64,000 nt of DNA from an uncultured Gammaproteobacteria bacterium (lineage in GTDB: Bacteria; Pseudomonadota; Gammaproteobacteria; Pseudomonadales; Pseudohongiellaceae). Positions 10,014 through 20,209 of this stretch are shown here, piece after piece. Made by a program: the position numbers and the translations under genes. The DNA lies in the NCBI GenBank assembly GCA_913060975.1, contig CAJXVC010000001.1:434001-498000 (forward strand), in the 5' to 3' direction. Under the pieces are notes generated by a model that did no database searches, was not told where the DNA came from, and was given only the letters and a program-made list of their open reading frames with translations. Numbering within the stretch: position 1 is the stretch's first letter; the number at the start of each line of letters is the position of its first letter.

Positions 10014-10472
10014 TTATGGGCTTAGTTTGTAGAGTAGTTCGCCACAACCAATGGCCACTTCTGATAATTCGAGGCAAATCAGATCACTGGTGCCGAAAAT
10101 TATTCGATCCGTATAGGCCCCATCCAGCAGCAGATTGGTCAAATTGCTGACCAGAGGATTATGACTGACCAATAACACGGAATCATCCGATCTGCCGGCA
10201 AGTGCGCTCAATACAGTATGTGCGTCGGTATCAGGAGTGATAAGCGCCCAATCTTGAAACTGCAATTCAGGTAAAACCTGCTGAATATCAAGGCTGGTTT
10301 GTTGGGCCCGCACATAGGGGCTTACCAAAGCGGCAGTCACAACCGGTCGGCGCCCTGCCCACTGCGAGGCAACAGCCATATTTTGCTTGTGACCGTGTGG
10401 CGTTAACTGTCTGGCACTGTCGCTGGCACCCCGGTTTTCCGCCTCACCATGTCGTAACAAATAGAGAATCAT
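10014..10472 (-). CDS. sixA: Phosphohistidine phosphatase SixA
   Basis: Histidine-phosphatase superfamily protein of 152 residues, the usual SixA length. The catalytic RHG motif is at residues 7-9 (LLRHGEAE) and the second catalytic histidine is in LLVSHNPLVSNL. SixA removes phosphate from histidine phosphotransfer domains (ArcB, PTSNtr components). The first residue is an ATG (MILYLLRHGE) 38 bp after the DUF4389 gene. Its link to gpsA occurs in several Gammaproteobacteria. Confidence 0.92.
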   Translation of the reverse strand: MILYLLRHGEAENRGASDSARQLTPHGHKQNMAVASQWAGRRPVVTAALVSPYVRAQQTSLDIQQVLPELQFQDWALITPDTDAHTVLSALAGRSDDSVLLVSHNPLVSNLTNLLLDGAYTDRIIFGTSDLICLELSEVAIGCGELLYKLSP

Positions 10473-10510
10473 AAACTACTGTTTGCAACGACTGGAACAC
10501 ACATTATGGA

Positions 10511-11092
10511 TCAGTCTGATGCTGCCGAATCAGACTTCTTGTCGGCAGTCTCATCTGCGTTTGTGCCAGACGCATTTCCGGCCGCAGCTTCTTTATTGGT
10601 CTCTTTATTGGTCTCTCTATTCGCCTTTTTACTCGCGTCTCTAACAGCCTTCTTCTTGGCTGGAGATTTCCTGGCTACCGATTTTTTGGCCGCGGCTTTT
10701 TTACTGGCAGCAGGCTTGTCAGCCGATTTCCTGACCTCTGGCTTTTGGGAATCTGACTTGTTTGTTGCACTGCTCTCAGAAGAATCGTCCGGCTCGTCAT
10801 CCCAGTCAACATCGGGGAATTCGGCAAAGGGAAATGGCCGCAGGTTGGAATTGTAAGTCAGAAAATCGATGATTTGTTTTATGTAGACCCCGAGTGCTTT
10901 GCCCAACTGCCGAAGATTGCGATTACTTTCTCCTGAAATCACAGAAAACAGCGCCTGCACGATAAGCAATACGGCGATAATAGGTGCCATGATCAAATAG
11001 AGCACCAATGCAAAGCCCACCATGAATATAATGCGAATCCACGCTGAAGGTTCACGGAGATTATCAACAATATCATCCAGTTCGTCCGACAT
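10511..11092 (-). CDS. DUF4389 membrane protein with histone-H1-like basic tail
   Basis: Residues 1-90 match the DUF4389 layout: a short acidic start, a long hydrophobic membrane stretch (about 19-52), and an amphipathic segment ending NLRPFPFAEFPDV. After an acidic hinge (96-110) comes a basic tail (about 117-168) of Lys/Ala/Ser/Pro words such as SKKAAAKKSVARKSPAKKK and a TNKE repeat, then an acidic end. The tail resembles histone H1 or AlgP-type tails rather than ordinary DUF4389 proteins. It starts 3 bp after the gpsA stop, so it is co-transcribed. Function unknown. Confidence 0.8.
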   Translation of the reverse strand: MSDELDDIVDNLREPSAWIRIIFMVGFALVLYLIMAPIIAVLLIVQALFSVISGESNRNLRQLGKALGVYIKQIIDFLTYNSNLRPFPFAEFPDVDWDDEPDDSSESSATNKSDSQKPEVRKSADKPAASKKAAAKKSVARKSPAKKKAVRDASKKANRETNKETNKEAAAGNASGTNADETADKKSDSAASD

Positions 11093-11094
11093 AA

Positions 11095-12126
11095 TTACTC
11101 CTCAGTCAGTGTTTTTTGATCTTTGGCAGCGAACTCAACATCAAGCGCCTGCTCACCCATCATCAGCGATGCAATAATGCTCTCAATGGAATCCTGCTCA
11201 TAAATAATACGATACAGCCCGCTCGCTAGCGGCATATAGACACCTAGCTCATCAGCCTTTTCTTTGACTAACTTTACCGTGTTGACGCCCTCGGCTACCT
11301 GACCTACTTCAACCGTAGCTGCTTCAATGCTCTTGCCTGAACCCAGCGCCTGACCTATGCGAAAGTTGCGGCTCAGTGGTGTGGAGCAGGTCACAACCAG
11401 ATCCCCTACGCCTGCCAGCCCCAAAAAGGTCATAGGATCTGCACCGAGCTCACGCCCAAAACGCGCCATCTCGGTAAGACTGCGTGTTACCAGCATACTA
11501 TTGGTGTTATATCCCATACCGATCGCTGACGCCATGCCAGCAATAATGGCGTAAATATTCTTCAGCGAACCGCCCAGTTCGACGCCGAACATGTCATCGT
11601 TGGTATAGACACGAAATGTCGCCGACGCGAGAATCTCTTTGACACGTTCTCGCACATCTTCATGCGGGCTTGCTATAACCGTACCGGTCAGGTGCTTGAG
11701 TGCGATTTCCTTGGCGAGATTCGGCCCGCTCAACACACCGACCTTGGCCTTGGGAGATTCCTGTTGGAGAATTTGGCTCATGAGTAAAAATGTGCCCGGT
11801 TCTATACCTTTAGTGGTACTCACCAACATCGCACCTGGTGGAGCAAACTTCACTAATTTGCTGACCACTTCGCGAAATGACTTGCTCGGTACCGCCACAA
11901 AGATCACATCAGCGTCGGTAACAGCTTCAGCCATATCGGCTGTCACCATGACGCGTTCGTTTAACTGATATCCGGGTAAATAGTTGGCATTTTCCCGGGT
12001 ACGGTTTACCTCGGCAGCCACGTCCGCACTTCGCATCCAGAATTCCACGATGTGCCCGTTATCAGCAATTATATTGGCGATGACGGTGCCAAAACTTCCA
12101 CCGCCCATGACAGCTATTTTACTCAC
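11095..12126 (-). CDS. gpsA: Glycerol-3-phosphate dehydrogenase [NAD(P)+]
   Basis: Reduces dihydroxyacetone phosphate to sn-glycerol 3-phosphate for phospholipid synthesis; cytoplasmic. The 343 residues contain the nucleotide-binding GGGSFGTVIAN motif at 8-18, the catalytic-lysine region (GVELGGSLKNIYAI) and GLAGVGDLVVTC. The start is a GTG, with GGAA about 6 bases upstream. First gene of the four-gene set that continues with the DUF4389 protein, sixA and the OmpA-like protein. Confidence 0.96.
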   Translation of the reverse strand: MSKIAVMGGGSFGTVIANIIADNGHIVEFWMRSADVAAEVNRTRENANYLPGYQLNERVMVTADMAEAVTDADVIFVAVPSKSFREVVSKLVKFAPPGAMLVSTTKGIEPGTFLLMSQILQQESPKAKVGVLSGPNLAKEIALKHLTGTVIASPHEDVRERVKEILASATFRVYTNDDMFGVELGGSLKNIYAIIAGMASAIGMGYNTNSMLVTRSLTEMARFGRELGADPMTFLGLAGVGDLVVTCSTPLSRNFRIGQALGSGKSIEAATVEVGQVAEGVNTVKLVKEKADELGVYMPLASGLYRIIYEQDSIESIIASLMMGEQALDVEFAAKDQKTLTEE

Positions 12127-12215
12127 ACTAGTTCCGCTTCGGTTGTTGACCGGTTCAAGTACTTGTTCAGTGGGTTGCTAGCATAACACGGTCCGTTGAC
12201 TGGCCCGCCTATGTC

Positions 12216-12974
12216 TTACGAGGGAATTGTCTGGTTTTTCCTGCATACAACAACAGTTAACGGCCAGCTCACGGTTTTTTGCACCCCTTCAGACCAGTGC
12301 GGTTGTAACTGTTTTACCAGCTCGGGGATCGGGTCATGTCCCGTGGCCTCTTGATAGCGACGCGTGGCAGACCACGAAGCGAGATACTGACAAAGCTGCG
12401 TGCAACTCCAGTCTCTGCTCATGGTGAACTCTGGAACCGCCAACTTTTCATAGGGAAATTCAATGGCTTGATATTTGCTGGCCACCAACTCTCTTTCCGG
12501 CGGCCAGTAAGTACCCACGACATTTCGATAGTAGTGCTCAACCTGGACATCTATAGACGGCGCAATATGACAAACGTCATAGCTCCACACTGCAAGTATC
12601 CCTTTGTTTCGCAACACCCGATCTACGGCAGCGAAAAAATCGCCGATATTAAACCAGTGTAAGGCCTGGGCAACCGTCACCAGATCAACTGAACTATCAG
12701 CAAAAGGAGGCTGCTCGGCAAGAAACTGGGAGTATTGTATTTTGTCATGCGGGACCGCTTGAGCAATCTGTTGCGCGCTGGCATCACTGGCAACAACGCG
12801 AGCAAATCCAGCGGCTAGCGGAATGGCAACCTGACCGTTACCCGTCGCACAATCCCAGGCCAGTTCCTTGTGCTGACATTGCCCTGTTAGCCAATCGATC
12901 AGAGCGGGTGGGTAATCCGGGCGTGCAAACGCATAGTCTGCAGCATGTGCCGAAAAGTGATCCTGAAAGGCCAT
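12216..12974 (-). CDS. Class I SAM-dependent methyltransferase
   Basis: The 252 residues have the Rossmann-type methyltransferase core: motif I LAWDCATGNGQVAIPLA (about 38-54), an acidic residue at VVASDAS, and motif IV-like VDLVTVAQALHWF. The C-terminal half (YYRNVVGTYWPPERE and RDWSCTQLCQYLASWSA) is typical of the small-molecule methyltransferases related to yeast trans-aconitate methyltransferase. Substrate not predictable. It lies 45 bp after nuoN on the same strand and may be read through from the nuo operon. Confidence 0.85.
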   Translation of the reverse strand: MAFQDHFSAHAADYAFARPDYPPALIDWLTGQCQHKELAWDCATGNGQVAIPLAAGFARVVASDASAQQIAQAVPHDKIQYSQFLAEQPPFADSSVDLVTVAQALHWFNIGDFFAAVDRVLRNKGILAVWSYDVCHIAPSIDVQVEHYYRNVVGTYWPPERELVASKYQAIEFPYEKLAVPEFTMSRDWSCTQLCQYLASWSATRRYQEATGHDPIPELVKQLQPHWSEGVQKTVSWPLTVVVCRKNQTIPS

Positions 12975-13019
12975 TCAACCTCCCGATGAAAATGCATGGG
13001 CGTGGAACGGTGGAACGCG

Positions 13020-14501
13020 CTAGCCCATCAAACTGGCAGCAGACTCCAGTAATGTCATCACTGGTGCAGGATAGACTCCTAACACAACCAGTAACAAGAA
13101 GAGTATGGCGAGTACGCCATAGGAAGTGAGACTTTCGATACCAGCCTCTTTATAAGCCACCTGTTCTTTGATTGGCATCAACATGCGGAAAACAATACGC
13201 AAGTAGTAATAAAGCCCTATACCACTACCTAGCACCAGGGTGCCGAGCAATACCCACAAACCAGACTCAACACCGGCAAAAAAGACATAGAACTTACCGA
13301 TAAAGCCGACTGTTAGCGGTATACCCGCAAGCGATAGCAGCATCGCGGTAAATATGGCCGCCAGCCAGGGCTGACGCCAGAATAATCCACGATAATCATG
13401 TATCACATCGAATTCTTTTTGACTCGACGACACAACCGAAGCCACGCCAAATGCACCCAAGGTCATAATCACATAGGCCAACAAATAGAAGCTCACCGCC
13501 TCAATACTCAACGAACCCTCGACAAAGTAACTGGCGATCAGGGCAATCAACAAATACCCCATGTGTGCTATCGACGAGTAAGCCAGTATGCGTTTCAAAT
13601 TATTCTGCAATAGCGCCAGCAAATTACCGATCAGCATGGACGCCATCGCCAGTAAACCAACCACGCTGAGCACCGATGCGATCGACAAGGCATCGGTTAT
13701 CTCGATGAAACGCACCAGGGCTACAAACATGGCCGCTTTACCCACCGTGGCAAGGTAGGCCGTTGCCGGTAATGGCGCACCTTCATAGACATCTGGTGTC
13801 CATAAGTGAAATGGCGCCAAAGACAATTTAAAAGCAATGCCAGAGAGCAGGAATAGCACCCCGACTGTACTCAACCATGAGCCCGAGGCAACTGCTAGCC
13901 CAGCCGAATTTTCACTAAGCGAAGAAAATGCCAGAGTCCCTGTATGACCATAGAGCAAGGCCATGCCAAACAACATAATTGCCGACGCCGCCGCCGAGAG
14001 CACCAGATATTTGACTGCTGCTTCCAGTGGATACTTGCTCACGTCCCGGCAATGCAACGGATAGGCAATCATGCCATACAGAGCCATGCTCATGGTTTCC
14101 AGACCTAACAGCAGGCTTACGAAATGATTACTACTTACCATCACCAGCCCACCGATAGTTGCCAGACCGATCAGTAAAAAGAATTCCTCGCGATGATCCC
14201 CGAGCGTGTACAAATACGGAAAACTCAGGATGGCGATAAACAGCCCTGCAATACAGACCACGAATGAAAAGAACAGACTGAATTTGTCGATGATCAAGAG
14301 CGGGGTAATCTGGCTATTGGTATCTGGCATCAACACCAGTGCAGCAATTGCTGCGGTAATCAACCCGATTATTGTTATCGCCGCAGTCAACGCGTAATGG
14401 CGGCGAATGCCAATCATCAACATCGCGATTACCACTGTACCGGTAGACAGTAGAATCGGTAGTAAGGGGATCAGATCGGACCAAGTCATTGTCATTGTCA
14501 T
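13020..14501 (-). CDS. nuoN: NADH-quinone oxidoreductase subunit N
   Basis: Antiporter-like membrane subunit of Complex I, part of the proton-pumping arm. The 493 residues contain about 14 hydrophobic spans and the conserved segments KYLVLSAAASAIMLFGMALLYG, FKLSLAPFHLWTPDVYEGAP and KRILAYSSIAHMGYLL with the lysines needed for proton transfer. The start at 14501 (first of three closely spaced ATGs in MTMTMT) follows the nuoM stop by 3 bp with a G-rich ribosome site. Last gene of the nuo operon. Confidence 0.97.
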   Translation of the reverse strand: MTMTMTWSDLIPLLPILLSTGTVVIAMLMIGIRRHYALTAAITIIGLITAAIAALVLMPDTNSQITPLLIIDKFSLFFSFVVCIAGLFIAILSFPYLYTLGDHREEFFLLIGLATIGGLVMVSSNHFVSLLLGLETMSMALYGMIAYPLHCRDVSKYPLEAAVKYLVLSAAASAIMLFGMALLYGHTGTLAFSSLSENSAGLAVASGSWLSTVGVLFLLSGIAFKLSLAPFHLWTPDVYEGAPLPATAYLATVGKAAMFVALVRFIEITDALSIASVLSVVGLLAMASMLIGNLLALLQNNLKRILAYSSIAHMGYLLIALIASYFVEGSLSIEAVSFYLLAYVIMTLGAFGVASVVSSSQKEFDVIHDYRGLFWRQPWLAAIFTAMLLSLAGIPLTVGFIGKFYVFFAGVESGLWVLLGTLVLGSGIGLYYYLRIVFRMLMPIKEQVAYKEAGIESLTSYGVLAILFLLLVVLGVYPAPVMTLLESAASLMG

Positions 14502-14504
14502 AAC

Positions 14505-16001
14505 CTACCCCCTACCCAGCGCTGCAAACAGTTCACTGGATGATGACAACAATCCATCGAGTACTGGTTCAGACAGCGCAAGAAACGATTGCGGATAAAG
14601 CCCCATCCATATCAGACCCAACATCATCAAGATGAAATAGCACATTTCGCGGCGATCCAGATCAAGTAACTGACCTTGCTGATCGCTGTCGCCTGTAAAT
14701 GCACCGTGAAAAACTTTCTGGATGACCCACAATGAATAGACAGAGGCCAACACAAGCCCCAGAGCCGATATGGTGGTCAGCGTGATGTTGGCCTGGAAGG
14801 CTCCGAGCAAGGCAAGAAACTCACCGACGAAATTACCCAGCCCCGGCATACCCAGGGCGGCAATAGAAAAGAACAAGGCTACTACTGACATGCGCGGCAC
14901 TTGCGCCCAGAAGCCCCCCATCGCTGCCATGCTGCGAGTGTGAATGCGATGCTGCAGACCACCGGCTAACATGAAGAGTGCCGCCGCGCTCAAGCCGTGC
15001 GCCAGCATTGTCATAATCGCGCCTTGCAAGGCCTGTTCGTTCCAGGCAAACACACCAAGCGTCACAAAGCCCATATGGCTGACGCTGGTATAGGCAATCA
15101 AACGTTTGAGGTCGTCTTGGCCAAATGCCACTTTGGCACAATACACAATAGAGATCGCAGCCAGCGTCATGGCAATAGGGGCAAACTCCATGGCCGCCTC
15201 GGGAAACAACGGCACTGTAAAGCGAATCAGGCCATAGGCACCGGTCTTGAGCAGAATCCCTGCCAGTATCACACTACCGGCAGTAGGTGCCTGACTGTGG
15301 GCATCCGGCAGCCAGGAATGAAACGGTACACTGGGCAGCTTCGTGGCAAAGCCGACAAAAAAGCCCAACATGAGCCAATAGCCGAGCGCCCCACTCGTCT
15401 CGACATTCAGCAAGTCTTCATAGCGGAAACTGAAGGCACCAAATTGTGAATAGTGCAGATAGGCCATGACCAGAATGGCGATCAGCATGAGTAAACCGGA
15501 AACCTGCGTGAAGATAAAAAACTTCATCGCCGCATACTGCTTATTCTCATGCCCCCATATCGCAATGATGAAGTACATGGGAATGAGCATGACTTCCCAG
15601 AAAAAGAAGAACAGGAACAAATCCAGCGCCGTGAAGACACCCACCACACCGGCCAGCGTCCACAATAAATTAAAATAGAAGAAACCGGTTCGCTCAGTTA
15701 TTTCAGTCCAGGCGGAACCGACCGCAATCACACCAAGAAAGGCAGTCAGCAATATCAGCAGCAGACTGAGACCATCAACGGCAAAGTAAATCGTAATGCC
15801 AAAGCGCGCTATCCAGTCAGCAGTGAAGCTGACCAGCCAGGCACCATCCGCATCAGCGCCGAGCAAGGTAAGCATAACCAGAAAATCGAGAATAACCGCC
15901 AGTAGCGCTACCAGTCTTGGCAAACGAGGATCAATAATTTCCGCAAGCCAGGCCAATACGCCACCGAAAAACAGGATTGATATCAGGAGTACAATAATCA
16001 C
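14505..16001 (-). CDS. nuoM: NADH-quinone oxidoreductase subunit M
   Basis: Second antiporter-like pump subunit of Complex I. The GTG at 16001 was chosen because it overlaps the nuoL stop in a GTGA arrangement, has GGGAG about 7 bases upstream, and gives the usual hydrophobic N-terminus (IIVLLISILFFGG) with 498 residues. The open frame extends to 16136, but that part lies inside nuoL and is not membrane-like. Key segments LPSVPFHSWLPDAHSQAPT and KRLIAYTSVSHMGF are intact. Confidence 0.96.
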   Translation of the reverse strand: MIIVLLISILFFGGVLAWLAEIIDPRLPRLVALLAVILDFLVMLTLLGADADGAWLVSFTADWIARFGITIYFAVDGLSLLLILLTAFLGVIAVGSAWTEITERTGFFYFNLLWTLAGVVGVFTALDLFLFFFFWEVMLIPMYFIIAIWGHENKQYAAMKFFIFTQVSGLLMLIAILVMAYLHYSQFGAFSFRYEDLLNVETSGALGYWLMLGFFVGFATKLPSVPFHSWLPDAHSQAPTAGSVILAGILLKTGAYGLIRFTVPLFPEAAMEFAPIAMTLAAISIVYCAKVAFGQDDLKRLIAYTSVSHMGFVTLGVFAWNEQALQGAIMTMLAHGLSAAALFMLAGGLQHRIHTRSMAAMGGFWAQVPRMSVVALFFSIAALGMPGLGNFVGEFLALLGAFQANITLTTISALGLVLASVYSLWVIQKVFHGAFTGDSDQQGQLLDLDRREMCYFILMMLGLIWMGLYPQSFLALSEPVLDGLLSSSSELFAALGRG

Positions 16002-17848
16002 AGCAACACTCCCAAAGTCATCAGCAACACCAGACCAAATATCAACGAAGCCGCGTACCAGCCAAGCATGCCATTCTGCAGTTTGGCCAACAGACCATGA
16101 CCGGCGCGACTGAGGGTCACTACCAGGCCATAGCACTGATCGATAATATCCAGACGATTCAGTTTAGCCAGATAAACAAAGGGGCGAACGAATAGCGTGT
16201 TATACAGCGCATCCATCCCCCAATGAGAGAACCAGAACTTATGCAGGGCCGCTGCCAATGGATTGGCCATGAGCTTGTCAGCCGACAACTGCCGCCCACC
16301 GTAGAATAAATAGGCGACCAAAATGCCAAGCAGCGGTACCGCGATCATGATGCCGTGGATGAGTCCGCTGACGTGATGCTCTTCGTGGGCCTCACCGTGA
16401 TTGAACACGCTCTCGACCGGGATGTGGATAAACCCACCAAGCAAAGACAGCACCATTAAAATAAACAGTGGCCCGGCCATGTTCCAGCCTGCCACTTCCT
16501 TGTCATCGTGATGGGCCTGACTCTCACCAAAAAACACCACAAAGACCAACCGAAAACTGTAAATCCCCGTAAAGAACGCACCGACGACACCGCCCAGCCA
16601 TAACCAGGTTCCCGGTCCTTCCAGCGCCAGCGCGCCGAGCAATATTTCATCCTTGCTGAAAAAGCCGGAGGTAAACGGAAAAGCCGCCAGTGCCAACGAG
16701 CCGATCAGGAATGAATAAAAAGCAACGGGAAGCTGTTTGCGTTTGCCACCCATTTTGAAAATATCGTGTTCGTGATGCAGGCTTAAAATCACTGTACCAG
16801 CGCCGAGAAACAACAAGGCTTTGAAGAAGGCATGCGTCATCAGGTGAAAGACAGACGCGGACCACGCCCCTACACCCAGGCCGAGAAACATGTAACCAAT
16901 CTGACTAATGGTTGAATAGGCCAATATGCGCTTGATGTCGTGCTGCGTCATCGCCGTAAAACCGGCCATGAGCAATGTTGCCAGACCGATCCATGCCACT
17001 AACAATTGCACGGTGGGCGCTAGCTCAAAAAGAATATGGGTACGGGCAATAAGGTAGACACCCGCAGTGACCATGGTGGCAGCATGGATTAGCGCGCTGA
17101 TTGGTGTTGGCCCGGCCATGGCATCTGGTAGCCAGGTTTGCAACGGTAGCTGAGCAGACTTACCTACTGCACCACCGAGCAGCAACAATGCCGCAGCTAC
17201 AGCCACGCCAGAACCGCTTGTCCAGTTGGCCTCGGCTGCCCCCATCAGATCCTGAATGTTCAACGTGCCCAGCTGTGCAAACAACAGAAACAAGCCGAGT
17301 GCCATCGATGTGTCACCAACGCGGGTAACCACAAATGCCTTGCGCGCGGCTGCGCCGTTGGCCGGGTTGTCATACCAAAAACCTATCAACAAATAACTGC
17401 ACAGACCAACTCCTTCCCAACCCAGATAGAGAAGCACGAGGTTGTCCGCCAGCACCAGCATCAGCATCGAGGCAACAAACAAGTTCATATAAGAGAAGAA
17501 CCGGCTGTAACTGGGGTCGTCGATCATAAAGCCGGTGGAGTACAGATGAATCAGAAAGCCCACGCCTGTGATAATAAGCATCATCACCAGCGACAAACCA
17601 TCCAGATAGAAAGTGAAGCCCGGCGTGAACTGGCCAACGGACATCCACGTCCAGGCTGTCATGCTATAGAATTCTGCGCCACTGTTCAGGAACTCAACGG
17701 CGATCAACGCCGCGACTAAAAAGGACAAACCGATTGAGCCGGCACCGACTAGCGCCACCACTTTTTTCGAAAGCTGGCCACTACTCAATACCAGAATGAG
17801 AAAACCCAGTAATGGGAACGTCGGCAGGAGCCAGATTAAATCAAGCAT
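15998..17848 (-). CDS. nuoL: NADH-quinone oxidoreductase subunit L
   Basis: Distal antiporter-like subunit of Complex I with the long lateral C-terminal helix. It is about 616 residues from the ATG at 17848 (MLDLIWLLP). A GTG at 17854, directly after the nuoK stop, would add two residues, but its ribosome site would be too close. Conserved LPLQTWLPDAMAGPTPISALIHAATMVTAG and KRILAYSTISQIGYM carry the proton-channel residues. Stop overlaps the nuoM start. Confidence 0.96.
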   Translation of the reverse strand: MLDLIWLLPTFPLLGFLILVLSSGQLSKKVVALVGAGSIGLSFLVAALIAVEFLNSGAEFYSMTAWTWMSVGQFTPGFTFYLDGLSLVMMLIITGVGFLIHLYSTGFMIDDPSYSRFFSYMNLFVASMLMLVLADNLVLLYLGWEGVGLCSYLLIGFWYDNPANGAAARKAFVVTRVGDTSMALGLFLLFAQLGTLNIQDLMGAAEANWTSGSGVAVAAALLLLGGAVGKSAQLPLQTWLPDAMAGPTPISALIHAATMVTAGVYLIARTHILFELAPTVQLLVAWIGLATLLMAGFTAMTQHDIKRILAYSTISQIGYMFLGLGVGAWSASVFHLMTHAFFKALLFLGAGTVILSLHHEHDIFKMGGKRKQLPVAFYSFLIGSLALAAFPFTSGFFSKDEILLGALALEGPGTWLWLGGVVGAFFTGIYSFRLVFVVFFGESQAHHDDKEVAGWNMAGPLFILMVLSLLGGFIHIPVESVFNHGEAHEEHHVSGLIHGIMIAVPLLGILVAYLFYGGRQLSADKLMANPLAAALHKFWFSHWGMDALYNTLFVRPFVYLAKLNRLDIIDQCYGLVVTLSRAGHGLLAKLQNGMLGWYAASLIFGLVLLMTLGVLL

Positions 17849-17854
17849 AGCCAC

Positions 17855-18163
17855 CTACCCTTTCATCTGACTGAGCACGTTGATGTCCACGGTGTGGAAT
17901 CGACGATAAATTTGAATAATCAAGCCCAGGCCTACAGCAACCTCGGCCGCAGCCAGTGTCAGAATCATGAGAAACATGACCTGACCATCAGCATTCCCCC
18001 AGCGCGCAGCGCCGACGATAAAAGCCAGGCCGCAAGCATTGAGCATGACTTCGAGTGACATCAATACGAAGACAATATTGCGCCGCGTCAGAACGCCGAC
18101 AATACCCAGACAAAATAAAATGCCGGCAACTATCAGTCCATGTTCGAAAGGTATCGGGCTCAT
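17855..18163 (-). CDS. nuoK: NADH-quinone oxidoreductase subunit K
   Basis: Small three-helix membrane subunit of Complex I, 102 residues, normal length. The two membrane glutamates used in proton transfer lie in [13 protein letters not shown] and [14 protein letters not shown]. Placed between nuoJ and nuoL as in the standard operon. A 51-bp gap, longer than most in this operon, separates it from nuoJ. Confidence 0.97.
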   Translation of the reverse strand: MSPIPFEHGLIVAGILFCLGIVGVLTRRNIVFVLMSLEVMLNACGLAFIVGAARWGNADGQVMFLMILTLAAAEVAVGLGLIIQIYRRFHTVDINVLSQMKG

Positions 18164-18214
18164 GAGATCGTCTTTTTTCTCTTTATTGTTATTACTGTCA
18201 TAGGATCACTACGG

Positions 18215-18697
18215 TTATTTTTTGGCCAGATGGTAGGCAGACACCAGTCCCGCCAGAAGCAGAATCGAGGCCAGCTCCACAGCCAGCACATAAGGGCCGA
18301 ACAGCAAGCCACTCACCGCCATCACATCAATGCGTTGACCACTCAGGTCCTGATCAATCTGCGCGAACACGCTCAGCAATTGCACTAACAGCAATCCCGC
18401 CATGACGCCCGGCGCTATCCAGCCTCTGGCACTCAACCAGGACTTTTCCTGATCGCGGGTATGCTGCCCCATATTGAGCATCATGATGACAAACAGAAAC
18501 AGCACCATAATCGCACCTGCGTAAACAATCGCCTCAAGTACTGCCGCAAACGGTGCACCCAACACATAAAAAATCACCGCCACGGCAAGCAGGGAGAGAA
18601 TCAGGTAAATCAAGGCATGCACGATATTGGTCTGCAGAATGACACACAGCGTAGAGATAATGGCGATAGCCGATGCAAGATAAAACAAGATTGTCAT
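18215..18697 (-). CDS. nuoJ: NADH-quinone oxidoreductase subunit J
   Basis: Membrane subunit of Complex I, 160 residues with five hydrophobic spans. The segment [25 protein letters not shown] is the family hallmark (the pi-bulge helix near the quinone channel). The ATG overlaps the nuoI stop (ATGA), so translation is coupled. The C-terminus is shorter than the E. coli protein but normal for the family. Confidence 0.96.
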   Translation of the reverse strand: MTILFYLASAIAIISTLCVILQTNIVHALIYLILSLLAVAVIFYVLGAPFAAVLEAIVYAGAIMVLFLFVIMMLNMGQHTRDQEKSWLSARGWIAPGVMAGLLLVQLLSVFAQIDQDLSGQRIDVMAVSGLLFGPYVLAVELASILLLAGLVSAYHLAKK

Positions 18698-19233
18698 GGC
18701 ATCAGGCTCCTCACATCGATTGGCTTGGCTTCGTTCAATGCCTCACCCTTGTCCTTGTCCTTGATCGACATACCGGCAACACGATAAAAATTGTAGTCGT
18801 GATATTTGCCAGTGCCATCGATTAACAAATCCTGTTTTTCCCAGACCATGTCCTGACGTTTGTACTCGGCCATTTCAAAATCCGGCGTTAGCTGAATCGC
18901 ATGAGTTGGGCACGCCTCTTCGCAAAACCCGCACATGATGCAACGACTGAAATTGATGCGGAAAAATTCCGGGTACCAGCGGCCATCGTCTTTCTCGGCT
19001 TTCTGCAAGGCGATACAGTCAACAGGACAAGCCACCGCACACAGATTGCACGCAACACAGCGTTCTTCGCCATCCGGATCACGGCTGAGAATAATGCGCC
19101 CACGCCAGCGCGGGAACATATAGGGCTGCTCGTCTGGGTACTCCACCGTGTCGGTCTTGACAAACAAGTGCCTGAATACGGTCCAGAGTGTAACGACCTG
19201 GCTTATGAGTGTATCTTGAATCAGCTTAAGCAT
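18694..19233 (-). CDS. nuoI: NADH-quinone oxidoreductase subunit I
   Basis: Electron-transfer subunit with two [4Fe-4S] clusters (N6a, N6b). Both ferredoxin motifs are present: [15 protein letters not shown] and [15 protein letters not shown]. The 179 residues match the gammaproteobacterial length, and the N-terminal amphipathic helix ([14 protein letters not shown]) docks on the membrane arm. Sits between nuoH and nuoJ. Confidence 0.97.
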   Translation of the reverse strand: MLKLIQDTLISQVVTLWTVFRHLFVKTDTVEYPDEQPYMFPRWRGRIILSRDPDGEERCVACNLCAVACPVDCIALQKAEKDDGRWYPEFFRINFSRCIMCGFCEEACPTHAIQLTPDFEMAEYKRQDMVWEKQDLLIDGTGKYHDYNFYRVAGMSIKDKDKGEALNEAKPIDVRSLMP

Positions 19234-19249
19234 ATGCGACGTCGATCAG

Positions 19250-20206
19250 TTACTGTGAATTAAGAATAATGGCGCCTGTCACTAACAAATTGATAAGTGA
19301 CAGGGGCAACAGAAATAACCAGCCATAACTCATGAGCTGGTCGTATCGCGGACGTGGTATGGCCGCCCTGAGCAAAATAAAGAAGGCAATAAAGGCAAAG
19401 GCCTTGATTGCAAACCAGAATACCGGCGGCAAGAATGCCGGCCCGTACCAACCACCGAAAAACAGCACGGTAATCAGTGACGAGATGAGTACCAGACCCA
19501 AATACTCACCAACAAAAAACATGCCGAACTTCATACCTGAGTATTCCGTGTGATAACCGGCACAGATTTCCTGCTCGGCTTCGGGAATATCAAACGGCAG
19601 ACGATGACTTTCAGCCACACCCGCGATCAGAAAAATAACAAAGCCGACAAATTGTGGAAGCACGTACCACATGTCTTCTTGAGCCAGAACGATTTCGCGC
19701 AGATTGAAACTCCCGGACAACGCGACGACACCTAGCAGAGAAATCCCCATAAACACTTCATAGCTGACCATTTGCGCCGCGGCTCGCAAACTGCCCAGCA
19801 AAGCGTACTTGTTATCCGAGGAAAGACCGCCCAGCATGACGCTATAAGCCCCCAATGAGGCCATGGCCAAAACGAACAACACACCAATATTGGAATCAAC
19901 GATTCCCAGGTTAGGCGCGAATGGCACCACGGCAAAACTGAGCAGGATAACCGTCATGATGATGGCGGGGGCCAACACAAAACTGAACTTGTCCGCGAAA
20001 GGCGGCGTCCAGTCTTCCTTGGTAAAAATCTTGATCATGTCGGCCACGACCTGAAACAAGCCGAATGGCCCAACACGATTCGGGCCCAGTCGGTCTTGCC
20101 AGAAACCCAGCAACCGTCGTTCAACCCAGATCAGCATGGCAGCAACGCCAATGACAGTGCCGAGTATCAGTCCAATTGTCAGAGCTGAGCCGATTTCCAG
20201 TGTCAT
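19250..20206 (-). CDS. nuoH: NADH-quinone oxidoreductase subunit H
   Basis: Membrane subunit that forms the quinone-binding chamber together with NuoB and NuoD. The 318 residues with eight predicted spans show [21 protein letters not shown] near the N-terminus and the acidic loop [23 protein letters not shown], both family hallmarks. Start ATG is 3 bp after the nuoG stop. Confidence 0.97.
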   Translation of the reverse strand: MTLEIGSALTIGLILGTVIGVAAMLIWVERRLLGFWQDRLGPNRVGPFGLFQVVADMIKIFTKEDWTPPFADKFSFVLAPAIIMTVILLSFAVVPFAPNLGIVDSNIGVLFVLAMASLGAYSVMLGGLSSDNKYALLGSLRAAAQMVSYEVFMGISLLGVVALSGSFNLREIVLAQEDMWYVLPQFVGFVIFLIAGVAESHRLPFDIPEAEQEICAGYHTEYSGMKFGMFFVGEYLGLVLISSLITVLFFGGWYGPAFLPPVFWFAIKAFAFIAFFILLRAAIPRPRYDQLMSYGWLFLLPLSLINLLVTGAIILNSQ

Positions 20207-20209
20207 GGC

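Noticed and set aside
16002-16136. 45-codon N-terminal extension of nuoM
   Set aside because: It lies inside nuoL in another frame, is not membrane-like, and the GTG at 16001 has a ribosome site and stop-start overlap.
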